From an uncultured Lachnospiraceae bacterium (GTDB lineage: Bacteria; Bacillota_A; Clostridia; Lachnospirales; Lachnospiraceae), in NCBI GenBank assembly GCA_910587495.1, contig CAJUMT010000034.1:1-21145 (forward strand): 21,145 nucleotides of DNA. The letters run 5' to 3'. The stretch's first letter is position 1. The number at the start of each line of letters is the position of its first letter. Made by a program: the position numbers and the translations under genes. Shown here in pieces: positions 7,785-15,739 of the stretch. The notes beneath the pieces are model-generated. The model was not told where the DNA came from, made no database searches, and worked only from the letters and a program-made list of their open reading frames with translations.

Positions 7785-8215
7785 GTTCCGTTTCCTCCGT
7801 CAGGGCGCCCAAAGCCGCCGCTCTTTTCTTCCTTCGCATAAATGGCCGAGATTCTCCGCAATGTATGCCCGTAAGCACTCACGCTCTTTTTGGCGGCATG
7901 ATATCGGTAAGCGCTGACGCCGTACACAATACAGAGGTATGCAAGCGTCACTACCACATAGATCAGCAGTACATGCAATCCAAAGTCTTTTAAATCCATT
8001 TTATGAAGATTGTCCAGCAGATATTCCATATTGCACAGACCCCACAGTCCAGTACACAGAGCAAAACTGACCGTCACAAAGAACCAGCCGTACAAAACCT
8101 GCAGGCTGATATAATCATGCCGGAAATATTTGGCTATCTTCAGTTTCCGTTTACCTGACCGGGTCTCGTAAATGGACGCCCGCGTCATCAAAATCACCTT
8201 TTCTTCATTAATCAT
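7781..8215 (-). CDS. Small uncharacterised two-helix membrane protein, first gene of the cdaA operon
   Basis: A 144-residue protein from the ATG at 8215, which has GGAG nine bases upstream. A GTG at 8230 would add five residues, but the promoter at 8245-8272 would then leave almost no leader. Residues 38-61 and 78-101 are membrane segments joined by a short loop. The N-terminus is basic (ETRSGKRKLKIAKYFRHDY) and the C-terminal part (AYRYHAAKKSVSAYGHTLRRI) is a likely cytoplasmic amphipathic helix ending in a Gly-rich tail. The gene ends in an ATGA overlap with the 316-residue membrane gene, so they are translationally coupled and may form a complex. I recognise no named family. It is the promoter-proximal gene of the cdaA-cdaR transcript. 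Confidence 0.8.
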   Translation of the reverse strand: MINEEKVILMTRASIYETRSGKRKLKIAKYFRHDYISLQVLYGWFFVTVSFALCTGLWGLCNMEYLLDNLHKMDLKDFGLHVLLIYVVVTLAYLCIVYGVSAYRYHAAKKSVSAYGHTLRRISAIYAKEEKSGGFGRPDGGNGT

Positions 8216-8244
8216 ATAAACAGTCTCCACTTCTCACATACCAT

Positions 8245-8272
8245 AGTATAACACAAATAGATGGAAATTCAA
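8245..8272 (-). promoter_or_regulatory. Promoter of the membrane-protein pair-cdaA-cdaR operon
   Basis: On the minus strand TTGAAT (8267-8272) and TATACT (8245-8250) are 16 bases apart, with TGT before the -10 (extended -10). It lies in the 57-base gap after comF and supports the ATG at 8215 as the first start. Confidence 0.55.
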
Positions 8273-8287
8273 CCAAAAACCACCGTC

Positions 8288-9028
8288 TTAATATCCTTTT
8301 CCCACGCAAATGCTCATGAAATATACTCTATGAACGCCGTTTTCTTTCAGAATTTTAGCTGCTGCATCCATAGTGCTGCCTGTGGTGTAGATATCGTCCA
8401 CCAGTATGATATTTTTATAGGGAAGCGCGCCTTTTCGAACGAAAAAGGCATCTTTTAGATTCGCCAGACGTTCCTGGCTGCTTAGATCTTTCTGTGTATG
8501 GGTACGTTTCGTGCGCAATAACAGGCGGCTGTCCATCGGGATTTTACTTTTTTTTGACAACCAGCGAGCCAGAAGTTCCGCTTGGTTAAACCCTCTCTTC
8601 CTCCTACGAGAGGGATGAAGCGGAATCGGAATAAAAACTTCTCCGCCCCAAAGAAGCATCTCCTTAGCACATCTTCTCAAAAGTTCCTCCGCATAAAACG
8701 CAGCGTATTCTTTTCTTCCTTTGTATTTGTACATTGCTATGGAACGTCTCATGGTTTCATCGTACACAAAGGCCGCCCGGCCTTTGTCAAACCAGTGCTT
8801 TTTTCTTATACAGTCCATGCAGTATTCCTGTTCCCCCGTCAGCAGAGGTTTTCCGCATTTCTGACAGAAGTTTTTTGTAACATCAACAAGCTTTGTCCGG
8901 CATATGACGCAGACTGGCTGCCCCTTGTCCTCCACAACCTCATGACAAACAGGACATCTTTTAGGAAACAGAATACCCACCATGTCGGGTAAAATCATAC
9001 GGCTGCCGGCAGGTTTACTCTTCTTCAA
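8288..9028 (-). CDS. comF: ComF family protein (double zinc ribbon plus phosphoribosyltransferase domain)
   Basis: A 246-residue ComF homologue. Four cysteine pairs (Cys25/28, 40/43, 55/58, 70/73) form the N-terminal double zinc ribbon, and VDDIYTTGST at 210-219 is the phosphoribosyltransferase PRPP loop. In naturally competent bacteria ComF helps DNA uptake and contacts PriA and ComFA; here no other competence gene is adjacent. The start chosen is TTG at 9028, because a perfect AAGGAGGTG site lies seven bases upstream inside the end of recD2; the next ATG (8998) would lose ten residues. The gene overlaps recD2 by 14 bases, which implies translational coupling with the helicase. The PRTase motif is complete, so it may bind PRPP, but the substrate is unknown. 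Confidence 0.92.
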   Translation of the reverse strand: MKKSKPAGSRMILPDMVGILFPKRCPVCHEVVEDKGQPVCVICRTKLVDVTKNFCQKCGKPLLTGEQEYCMDCIRKKHWFDKGRAAFVYDETMRRSIAMYKYKGRKEYAAFYAEELLRRCAKEMLLWGGEVFIPIPLHPSRRRKRGFNQAELLARWLSKKSKIPMDSRLLLRTKRTHTQKDLSSQERLANLKDAFFVRKGALPYKNIILVDDIYTTGSTMDAAAKILKENGVHRVYFMSICVGKGY

Positions 9029-11243
9029 TCATTTTCACCTCCTTAATCCGATCCGCAAGACCGCTGTAGCGGGCCTGCTCACTGACATTTGCGATCATCT
9101 GGTTAAAAGTCCGGTCACTCCCCACTACGGTCACGCAAGATTTCGCCCGGGTGACTGCCGTATAGAGCAGATTGCGGTTTAAAAGCATCTTTGGACCGGT
9201 AAGAAGCGGCAGTACCACTGCCGGATACTCGCTCCCCTGGGATTTGTGAATTGTCACCGCATAGGCCAGCTCCAGTTCTTCTAATTGCCCGTATTCATAG
9301 GTCACGGTTCTGTAATCATCAAAAATAACTTCCACCGTTTCCGCCACCAGATCAATCCGTCTGACCACGCCCATATCTCCGTTAAAAATCCCCATACCTT
9401 TGTCTATGGCGATCCCATATTGATTTGTGGCTTCCCACTCCATCTGGTAATTGTTTTTGATCTGCATCACCTTATCCCCTTCTCTTAAAAGACCTTTAAC
9501 CGTCTCCTTTTCCGCTTTTTCAGAAGAAGGGGGATTTAAATATCTTTGGAGAACTTCATTCAGGCGATCCACGCCCAAAGCGCCTTTTCGCATGGGCGTC
9601 AGCACCTGGATATCATAGGGCTGGGCGTTTACATATTTGGGAAGCTTTTCTTGGATTAAGGCTAACACAACCCGAAGGATTATATTAGGGTCATCTCTTT
9701 TCAAGAAGAAAAAGTCCCGGCTGTTGTTGTCTAAAGCCACCGGCTCACCTCGATTAATCTTGTGAGCGTTTACGATGATATCGCTCTCGCTGGCCTGTCT
9801 GAAAATTTTCTCCAGCATGACCACGGGATATCTTCCTGCGCGTATAATGTCTTTTAGCACACATCCAGGCCCTACACTGGGAAGCTGGTTGATATCCCCC
9901 ACCAAAATCAGCCGGGTACCCACGCTCACTGCCTTAAGCAAAGCATACATCAGGGAAATATCCACCATGGACATCTCGTCGATAATGACCACGTCCGCCT
10001 CTAAAGGGTTGTCCTCATTTCGCTCAAACATCGCCTGCTCCCGATCTTCTGTGGGCGCGCTGTTTGGTTCTAACAGCCGGTGGATCGTCAGTGCTTCGTA
10101 ACCAGTTGTCTCTGTCATTCTTTTCGCAGCACGCCCGGTAGGCGCGGCCAAAAGTATCTCCATATCCTCCGTCTCAAAATATCGGATAATAGCGTTTATG
10201 GTAGTAGTCTTTCCCGTACCGGGACCTCCTGTGATGATTAAAAGACCGTTCTTTACCGCCTCTGTTACCGCACGCCTCTGCATCCTGTCAAGCTCTATGC
10301 GGGACTTTTCTTCCACTTTTTTCAGCTTATCAAGGATCAGCTCGTCTTTCATATAACATTTTAAATTCAATCCACACAGCATATTCGCCGTATTCAGTTC
10401 CATATAGTAATAGCGGCTGTAAAATACCATATTTTCTTCACCGGACTGTTTGACGACCAGTTTTTTATCCATGCACAGGTTCATCATCTGCGTTCGGATT
10501 TCTTCTGTATCCACGCCCAACAGTTCTTTCGCTCTGTGAAGCAAAAGTTCTTCCGGCAGGCAGGTGTGTCCCTCGCCGGATGCCTGCAAAAGCACATACA
10601 AAAGACCGCTCCTGATCCTGTATTCTGCATCTGCATGGACGCCGATACGTCCTGCGATCTCGTCCGCTATCTTAAACCCCACGCCGGATATATCGTCCGC
10701 CAGCCGATACGGGTTCTCCTGAATTACCTGATAAGTTCGCATACCGTATTTATTAAAAATTTTCACTGCCAGCGATGTGGAAATCCCATACTGTGTAAGG
10801 AACATCATCACTTGACGCAATTCCCGTTTCTCCTGCATCTGCTCCGCAATCTCCATAGCTTTGCGCGCACTGATGCCCTTTATTTCCGCTAAGCGTTCTG
10901 GCTCTTCCTCAATTACCCGGAAAGTATCCCCTTTGAATCTGCGGACAATCCGGGCTGCCAGCGCAGCTTTGATTCCTTTGATAACGCCGCTTGCAAGATA
11001 TCGTTCCATGGCAACTTCGTCTTCCGGGGCGAGAAGTTCCATCTGTTCCACATGAAGCTGCTCACCATACACAGGGTGAGATCTCATGGTCCCTCCCACC
11101 TGAATAAATTCTCCTTCTGAAAGAAGGCCGAAAGAACCCACGCAGGTAAGTTCTTCATTCTTTTCCGCCAACTGGAACACCGTATAACCATTTTCATTAT
11201 TCCGGAATATAATATGTTCTACATATCCCTTTCGTATCTCCAC
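9015..11243 (-). CDS. recD2: RecD2 (RecD-like) 5'-3' DNA helicase
   Basis: A superfamily 1B helicase of 742 residues when started at the GTG at 11243, which has AAGGGG upstream and matches the usual family length and N-terminus (VEIRKGYVEHIIFRNNENGY). An open frame continues upstream for 45 codons but overlaps mreB and has no family-like sequence. Order: N-terminal OB-like region, tandem helix-hairpin-helix region (about 84-200), Walker A GGPGTGKTT (339-347), DExx box VIIDEMSMVD (about 419-428), and the late motifs VTIHKSQGSEYPAV and YTAVTRAKSCV. RecD2 acts without RecBC in repair and replication-fork maintenance. It lies between mreB (70-base gap) and comF (14-base overlap), likely one transcript. 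Confidence 0.93.
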   Translation of the reverse strand: MEIRKGYVEHIIFRNNENGYTVFQLAEKNEELTCVGSFGLLSEGEFIQVGGTMRSHPVYGEQLHVEQMELLAPEDEVAMERYLASGVIKGIKAALAARIVRRFKGDTFRVIEEEPERLAEIKGISARKAMEIAEQMQEKRELRQVMMFLTQYGISTSLAVKIFNKYGMRTYQVIQENPYRLADDISGVGFKIADEIAGRIGVHADAEYRIRSGLLYVLLQASGEGHTCLPEELLLHRAKELLGVDTEEIRTQMMNLCMDKKLVVKQSGEENMVFYSRYYYMELNTANMLCGLNLKCYMKDELILDKLKKVEEKSRIELDRMQRRAVTEAVKNGLLIITGGPGTGKTTTINAIIRYFETEDMEILLAAPTGRAAKRMTETTGYEALTIHRLLEPNSAPTEDREQAMFERNEDNPLEADVVIIDEMSMVDISLMYALLKAVSVGTRLILVGDINQLPSVGPGCVLKDIIRAGRYPVVMLEKIFRQASESDIIVNAHKINRGEPVALDNNSRDFFFLKRDDPNIILRVVLALIQEKLPKYVNAQPYDIQVLTPMRKGALGVDRLNEVLQRYLNPPSSEKAEKETVKGLLREGDKVMQIKNNYQMEWEATNQYGIAIDKGMGIFNGDMGVVRRIDLVAETVEVIFDDYRTVTYEYGQLEELELAYAVTIHKSQGSEYPAVVLPLLTGPKMLLNRNLLYTAVTRAKSCVTVVGSDRTFNQMIANVSEQARYSGLADRIKEVKMIEEE

Positions 11244-11313
11244 CCTTAGCCCCTTATCCACACAAAGGACATGGCAGGTAAACGCCACGTCCCCATCACT
11301 TCCAAAATATTGA

Positions 11314-12321
11314 TCACATGCCTTTATCGTCGTCCTGATAATTACCCGACAGCATCTCCACATACTTGCCTGTCCCAATAGCGACGCACTTCATAGGGTC
11401 TTCCGCCGTCATGGTATTAATTCCTGTCTTGGATTCCAAAAGTTCCTCAAGTCCCCGAAGTAAAGCTCCTCCGCCTGTCAATACTATTCCACGATCAGCA
11501 ATATCTGCAGTCAGCTCCGGCGGCGTGCGCTCCAGGACGCTGTGTACCGCCTCCACAATCTGAGCTGTGGACTCTTTTAATGCCTCTTCGGTTTCTTCTG
11601 ACGTAACGGTAACCGTCTTTGGAAGCCCGGTGACCAAGTTGCGTCCCCTAACGTCAATACTGTTGCTCTCTGCTCTTGGATAACAGCTTCCCACTTTAAT
11701 CTTTATGTCTTCTGCTGTCCGTTCACCGATCAGCAGATTATGTTTCTTGCGCATATAACGGATGATCGCTTCGTCAAAATCATCCCCCGCAATTTTGACA
11801 GAAGTGCTGACAACCGTCCCGCTTAAAGAAATGACCGCAATATCTGTCGTTCCGCCTCCTATATCAACGATCATGTTGCCGCATGGTCTGGATATATCAA
11901 TACCTGCGCCAATGGCTGCTGCAATAGGTTCCTCGATAATAAACACTTCCCGCGCGCCTGCCTGGTAGGTAGCGTCCTCTACTGCTTTTCTCTCCACCTC
12001 AGTGACACCGCTGGGCACGCAGACTGCAATCTTCGGCTTACGAAAAGTCTTTTTCCCGATAGCTTTCTGAATAAAAAATTTCACCATCTTCTCTGTGACT
12101 GTATAATCCGAGATGACTCCCTGACGTAAGGGGCGGACCGCAACAATGTTCCCCGGCGTACGCCCGAGCATCAGTCTTGCTTCTTCCCCGATTGCTTTGA
12201 TTTTATTTGTATCTCTGTCAAATGCCACGACAGACGGCTCTTTTAACACAACACCTTTGCCTTTGATATATACCAGGATACTGGCCGTCCCCAAATCAAT
12301 TCCAACATCCGTTCCTGCCAT
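11314..12321 (-). CDS. mreB: MreB/Mbl actin-like cell-shape protein
   Basis: A 335-residue bacterial actin that polymerises under the membrane and guides lateral wall synthesis. Visible motifs are phosphate-1 (GIDLGTASILVY, 7-18), the RTPGNIVAVRPL segment (54-65), phosphate-2 (VDIGGGTTDIAVIS, 152-165) and the adenosine motif (IVLTGGGALLRGL, 279-291). The ATG has AAAGGAG upstream. MreC and MreD are not adjacent, and the N-terminus (DVGIDLGTASILVYIKGKG) is more Mbl-like than the mreBCD-type copy, so this may be the second MreB paralogue (Mbl). The neighbour upstream is sleC in its own unit; recD2 and comF follow on what is probably the same transcript. Confidence 0.95.
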   Translation of the reverse strand: MAGTDVGIDLGTASILVYIKGKGVVLKEPSVVAFDRDTNKIKAIGEEARLMLGRTPGNIVAVRPLRQGVISDYTVTEKMVKFFIQKAIGKKTFRKPKIAVCVPSGVTEVERKAVEDATYQAGAREVFIIEEPIAAAIGAGIDISRPCGNMIVDIGGGTTDIAVISLSGTVVSTSVKIAGDDFDEAIIRYMRKKHNLLIGERTAEDIKIKVGSCYPRAESNSIDVRGRNLVTGLPKTVTVTSEETEEALKESTAQIVEAVHSVLERTPPELTADIADRGIVLTGGGALLRGLEELLESKTGINTMTAEDPMKCVAIGTGKYVEMLSGNYQDDDKGM

Positions 12322-12410
12322 AATAGTTCTCCTTTCGTCCTTTTACGTCTATATAGAATAAATGCGCTTCATAACCTTTTCCCATGAGCATGTCCTATTG
12401 GGCTTTCCAA

Positions 12411-12450
12411 ATACATGCCAGAAGTTACTTTCGCAACTTCTGACATGTAT
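12411..12450 (-). terminator. Long hairpin after sleC, probable terminator
   Basis: Arms 12411-12426 and 12435-12450 form a 16-bp stem with one G-T wobble and an 8-base loop, 35 bases past the sleC stop. Only a short T-rich run (ATTT) follows on the minus strand. A TATAAT overlaps the upstream arm, so the region could also hold an mreB promoter, but I see no good -35. The remaining 90 bases to mreB show nothing clear apart from the ribosome site. Confidence 0.55.
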
Positions 12451-12484
12451 TATACCCAATCTTTGTCAAAAAGAAAAGAGTAAA

Positions 12485-13750
12485 TTATCTTAATTCTGCA
12501 ATTCTGGAAACTCCTACATAAATCTCGGAGATTTTATACCAGGTGGGATAATTTACAATTCCCGTCACCGGCAAGCCGAAAATAGATTGGAATTTCTCCA
12601 CAGCCGCCTTTGTAGCCGGACCGAATATACCGTCCGCCGCAATCTTAGGCAGAGCCGGATAAGAGTTGGAAATGGTATTTAACTGCTCCTGCATCTGCCG
12701 TACTTTTCCTCCGCTGGCGCCTTGTGCCAATTCATAACCAGGCCAGGAAGAAGGAACCCCCGATATTTCCACCGCTGTGTTGATATAGATACTGTCCCCG
12801 TAATAATAACGCAGAATTTCTATGGCGGAATATCCCCGTTCGCCCAAGCTCTGGGCACCCCACTGACTCATCCAGTTGGGGCAGGTGACTCTTCTCCCGT
12901 CACAGTACTGGGTCAGGATTGGCTGTTTTACATTGGGCCTGGATAAATAATTACCGAACATCTCGTCCACCACATTGGATATGGTCTGAAAAACATTTCT
13001 CCCATAGATCCATTTCTGGTCAAATGCCGTAGAGGAAGTGATGGTAAAGTCATACCCCTGATTTCTGTACCACTCGGTGTACACTCTGTTCAGGACAAAA
13101 GACATAATAGCCAGTACATTGGCCCGGATGGCCGCATCCGTCCAGGTGGCATAGATCTCGCTGGAAGCCACATTTTTTATATAGTCCCGATATCTGACCC
13201 AGTAGTTTTTTGCACTGCTGTCCGAGGGAACGCCGTCGTGTACGATGACATATTCCGGTACTACCACCCGACTTAAAACGATCTCTCCTGTCTCGGTGGT
13301 CGGCTTGATCTCCGGTTCCGCGATCTTCGGCGGATAATCTCCGAACAGTGTATGGGGACCGATGACAATCCGTTCGAAAGTTTCTTCCGCCGTGGCAGCC
13401 ATAAGCTCAATCTTTTGAATTGCCACGACGCCCGGCAGGATTTCCGTTCCCGCCACTTCTGCATCTTCATAATCTTCGGCTCTGATGCGTATAGTATATT
13501 CCGAATACGGCTGTTCTTCTGAAAATTGCGTACTGTATTCCAAATTTGGAGCGGGTAATTCGATCAGGGGCGTCATACCGGACTCATCTGTAGTATACCG
13601 TCGGACCTCGCTGTCCGGATCTCCCTCATAAGTAATTTCAACCGCCGCACCCGAGACCGGCTTTTGGGTTCTCTGGGCTACCAGGTATACTTGCAGCTGT
13701 CCTTGTGCTGATGGAAGACGCGGCACATTTTCAAATTCATTCTCAGGCAT
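12485..13750 (-). CDS. sleC: SleC-type spore cortex-lytic enzyme (SpoIID-like domain plus peptidoglycan-binding domain)
   Basis: A 421-residue protein matching the clostridial SleC architecture and length. Residues about 15-120 are an Ig-like carboxypeptidase-regulatory-type domain (GQLQVYLVAQRTQKPVSGAAVEI), in the region of the removable pre-pro part. Residues about 160-320 are a SpoIID-like lytic transglycosylase domain; Glu198 in VASSEIYATW fits the SpoIID catalytic Glu, and CPNWMSQWGAQSLGERGYS is the family's C-terminal motif. Residues about 340-410 are a PG_binding_1 domain (DGIFGPATKAAVEKFQ). There is no signal peptide, as expected for a protein loaded into the spore by the mother cell. 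In C. perfringens and C. difficile, SleC is kept as a zymogen and cut by Csp proteases at germination; no csp gene is in the window. The ATG lies directly after the nadE terminator T-run, and the only ribosome site (GAGG) sits in that hairpin. Confidence 0.9.
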   Translation of the reverse strand: MPENEFENVPRLPSAQGQLQVYLVAQRTQKPVSGAAVEITYEGDPDSEVRRYTTDESGMTPLIELPAPNLEYSTQFSEEQPYSEYTIRIRAEDYEDAEVAGTEILPGVVAIQKIELMAATAEETFERIVIGPHTLFGDYPPKIAEPEIKPTTETGEIVLSRVVVPEYVIVHDGVPSDSSAKNYWVRYRDYIKNVASSEIYATWTDAAIRANVLAIMSFVLNRVYTEWYRNQGYDFTITSSTAFDQKWIYGRNVFQTISNVVDEMFGNYLSRPNVKQPILTQYCDGRRVTCPNWMSQWGAQSLGERGYSAIEILRYYYGDSIYINTAVEISGVPSSWPGYELAQGASGGKVRQMQEQLNTISNSYPALPKIAADGIFGPATKAAVEKFQSIFGLPVTGIVNYPTWYKISEIYVGVSRIAELR

Positions 13751-13800
13751 AAAAAGGCCTCATTTCTATTATACTTGTTATAGTATATAGAATGAGGCCT
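13751..13800 (-). terminator. nadE terminator hairpin overlapping the sleC ribosome site
   Basis: Arms starting AGGCCTCATT pair over 10+4+5 base pairs (13755-13800, two single-base bulges) and are followed on the minus strand by TTTTT. That T-run ends immediately before the sleC ATG at 13750. The 3' arm contains GAGG at ribosome-site distance from that ATG, so the same element can end nadE transcripts and hide the sleC ribosome site. Confidence 0.8.
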
Positions 13801-13804
13801 GTAT
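13780..13804 (-). promoter_or_regulatory. Possible sporulation-sigma promoter of sleC inside the hairpin
   Basis: On the minus strand TATACTAT (13780-13787) resembles the SigE -10 (CATACAnT) and ATA (13802-13804) lies 14 bases upstream. A start from here would fall in the hairpin loop and leave the ribosome site unpaired. Weak match; inference from context. Confidence 0.25.
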
Positions 13805-13814
13805 AAATTCCTGC

Positions 13815-15737
13815 CTATTTTTCTATCTGTTCCAGACAGTTAAGCCACAATGCGGCGCAGGCGTCGCTGGGCATGCGAAGGTCTCCTCTGGGAGACAAAG
13901 CCACGGTTCCTACTTTTGGGCCATCCGGCAGGCAGGAGCGCTTAAACTGCTGGGTAAAGAAACGGCGGTAAAAGGTTTTCAGCCATTTTAAGACAGTCCC
14001 GTCGTCATATTCCCCCTCAAAAGCAATCTTTGCAAGATAATAGATCTTATCCGGCGCAAAACCAAAGCGCAGCATATAATACAGATAAAAATCATGCAGC
14101 TCATATGGACCTACCAGATCCTCTGTTTTCTGGGATATCGCTCCGTCTTTGGGCGGCAGAAGCTCCGGACTCACCGGCGTATCCAGGATGTCCAGAAGGA
14201 TATCCGACAGTCTGGAATCTGTACAGGTATCCGCATAATAACGCACCAGATGCCTTACCAATGTCTTGGGAACGGACGCATTAACACCGTACATGGACAT
14301 ATGATCCCCGTTATAAGTGGCCCAGCCAAGAGCAAGCTCCGACATATCGCCGGTCCCCACCACCAGGCCGCCTGTCTGGTTCGCCACATCCATCAAAACC
14401 TGTGTACGCTCTCTTGCCTGTGAATTTTCGTAAGTCACATCATGCACGTTCATATCATGTCCGATATCCCGAAAATGCATGGCAACGGATTCTTTAATAT
14501 CCACCTCTTTTAAATGTGCGCCTAACCTTCTTGTCAGTTCGCAGGCATTCGTATAAGTTCTGTCTGTAGTTCCAAAACAAGGCATTGTCACCGCCGTAAT
14601 GCAGCTTCTTTCAAGTCCCAGATAATCTGCCGCTTTAGAAGCCACCAGAAGAGCAAGTGTAGAATCCAGACCGCCTGAGATCCCGATAACCGCGCTTTTA
14701 CTTTTGGTATGTTCCATTCTCTTTTTAAGTCCCATGGCCTGGATTGTAAGAATCTCTTCACAGCGCTTTTCACGTTCTTCCTTCTGATCCGGCACAAAGG
14801 GCGCTTTATCAATGAACCGTTCTAAAGGCGCATTCGTTTCTTTCATGGAATACTCTACAGTCAAATAAGATAATGTATCTTCTTCTACTTTGTAAGCAGT
14901 CAGACGCCTGCGCTCTCCCGTCAGGCGTTCCGCATCAATCTCCCCGTAGATCGTTTCATTTTTGAACCGTCTGGATTCTTTTAAAAGGGTACCGTTTTCG
15001 CAGATCAGATGGTGTCCGCCAAACACAAGATCTGTGGAAGATTCTCCCTCCCCTGCACTGGCGTAAATATAGCCGCACACCAGCCGTCCGGACTGGCTGC
15101 GGATCAACTCTCTTCTATACGCGTCTTTTCCTGTCACTTCATCACTGGCTGACAGATTGACAATCACATTCGCTCCCTGCATGGCATGGAAAGAGCTGGG
15201 CGGATTCGGCGCCCATAAGTCCTCGCAAATCTCCGCCGCCACTGTAAGATGAGGCATATCTGCGCAGGCAAACAGAAGGTTGGTACCAAAGGGTATTTCC
15301 TGCTCTTTTTCAAAATCAATAAAAGTATATTCCTTCGGCGCTTCAGTAAAATGGCGCGCCTCATAAAATTCCCCATAATTTGGTATATGTGTCTTGGGAA
15401 CCAGACCCAGCAGCTCTCCGTCCGAATAAACCGCCGCCACATTATAAAGCTTCCCTTTTACTTCCAATGGCAGTCCCACAAAAAAGATCCCGTCCATGCC
15501 TTCACTGGCCTTTACAATCTTTATTAGAGCCTCTTTTGCCTTTTTAAGCAGAAGCTCCTGTAAAAACAGATCTTCGCAGGTGTATCCGGTAATGCAAAGC
15601 TCCGGAAATACAATAATCCTCGCTCCGTCCTGCCAGGCCTCTTTCATCAGGCGGATGATCTCCTGCGCATTGTATTCTGTATCGGCTACTCTGATCTTCG
15701 GCGCTATGGCGGCCGCTTTTACAAATCCGTATCGCAT
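13815..15737 (-). CDS. nadE: Glutamine-dependent NAD+ synthetase
   Basis: A 640-residue two-domain enzyme that amidates nicotinic acid adenine dinucleotide to NAD+ using ammonia from glutamine. The N-terminal nitrilase-type glutaminase carries the Glu-Lys-Cys triad: Glu46 (FPELCITGY), Lys115 (LVPKTHIPNYGEF) and Cys171 (AAEICEDLWAP). The C-terminal synthetase has the ATP-pyrophosphatase loop SGGLDS at 354-359. Length is typical of the glutamine-dependent class, so no separate amidotransferase is needed. The start lies two bases after the hslO stop, with AAGGAG inside the end of hslO. It is last in the methyltransferase-hslO-nadE operon and is followed by the hairpin at 13751-13800. Confidence 0.96.
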   Translation of the reverse strand: MRYGFVKAAAIAPKIRVADTEYNAQEIIRLMKEAWQDGARIIVFPELCITGYTCEDLFLQELLLKKAKEALIKIVKASEGMDGIFFVGLPLEVKGKLYNVAAVYSDGELLGLVPKTHIPNYGEFYEARHFTEAPKEYTFIDFEKEQEIPFGTNLLFACADMPHLTVAAEICEDLWAPNPPSSFHAMQGANVIVNLSASDEVTGKDAYRRELIRSQSGRLVCGYIYASAGEGESSTDLVFGGHHLICENGTLLKESRRFKNETIYGEIDAERLTGERRRLTAYKVEEDTLSYLTVEYSMKETNAPLERFIDKAPFVPDQKEEREKRCEEILTIQAMGLKKRMEHTKSKSAVIGISGGLDSTLALLVASKAADYLGLERSCITAVTMPCFGTTDRTYTNACELTRRLGAHLKEVDIKESVAMHFRDIGHDMNVHDVTYENSQARERTQVLMDVANQTGGLVVGTGDMSELALGWATYNGDHMSMYGVNASVPKTLVRHLVRYYADTCTDSRLSDILLDILDTPVSPELLPPKDGAISQKTEDLVGPYELHDFYLYYMLRFGFAPDKIYYLAKIAFEGEYDDGTVLKWLKTFYRRFFTQQFKRSCLPDGPKVGTVALSPRGDLRMPSDACAALWLNCLEQIEK

Positions 15738-15739
15738 CT

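Noticed and set aside
8273..8287. A terminator between comF and the cdaA operon promoter
   Set aside because: The 15 bases between the comF stop and the next -35 contain no stem; read-through from comF appears possible.
12451..12471. TTGACA and TATAAT close together downstream of sleC, looking like a strong mreB promoter
   Set aside because: The two hexamers are only 9 bases apart, far too short for sigma-A; the TATAAT alone has only a weak -35 match at the right distance, and a start there would fall inside the hairpin.
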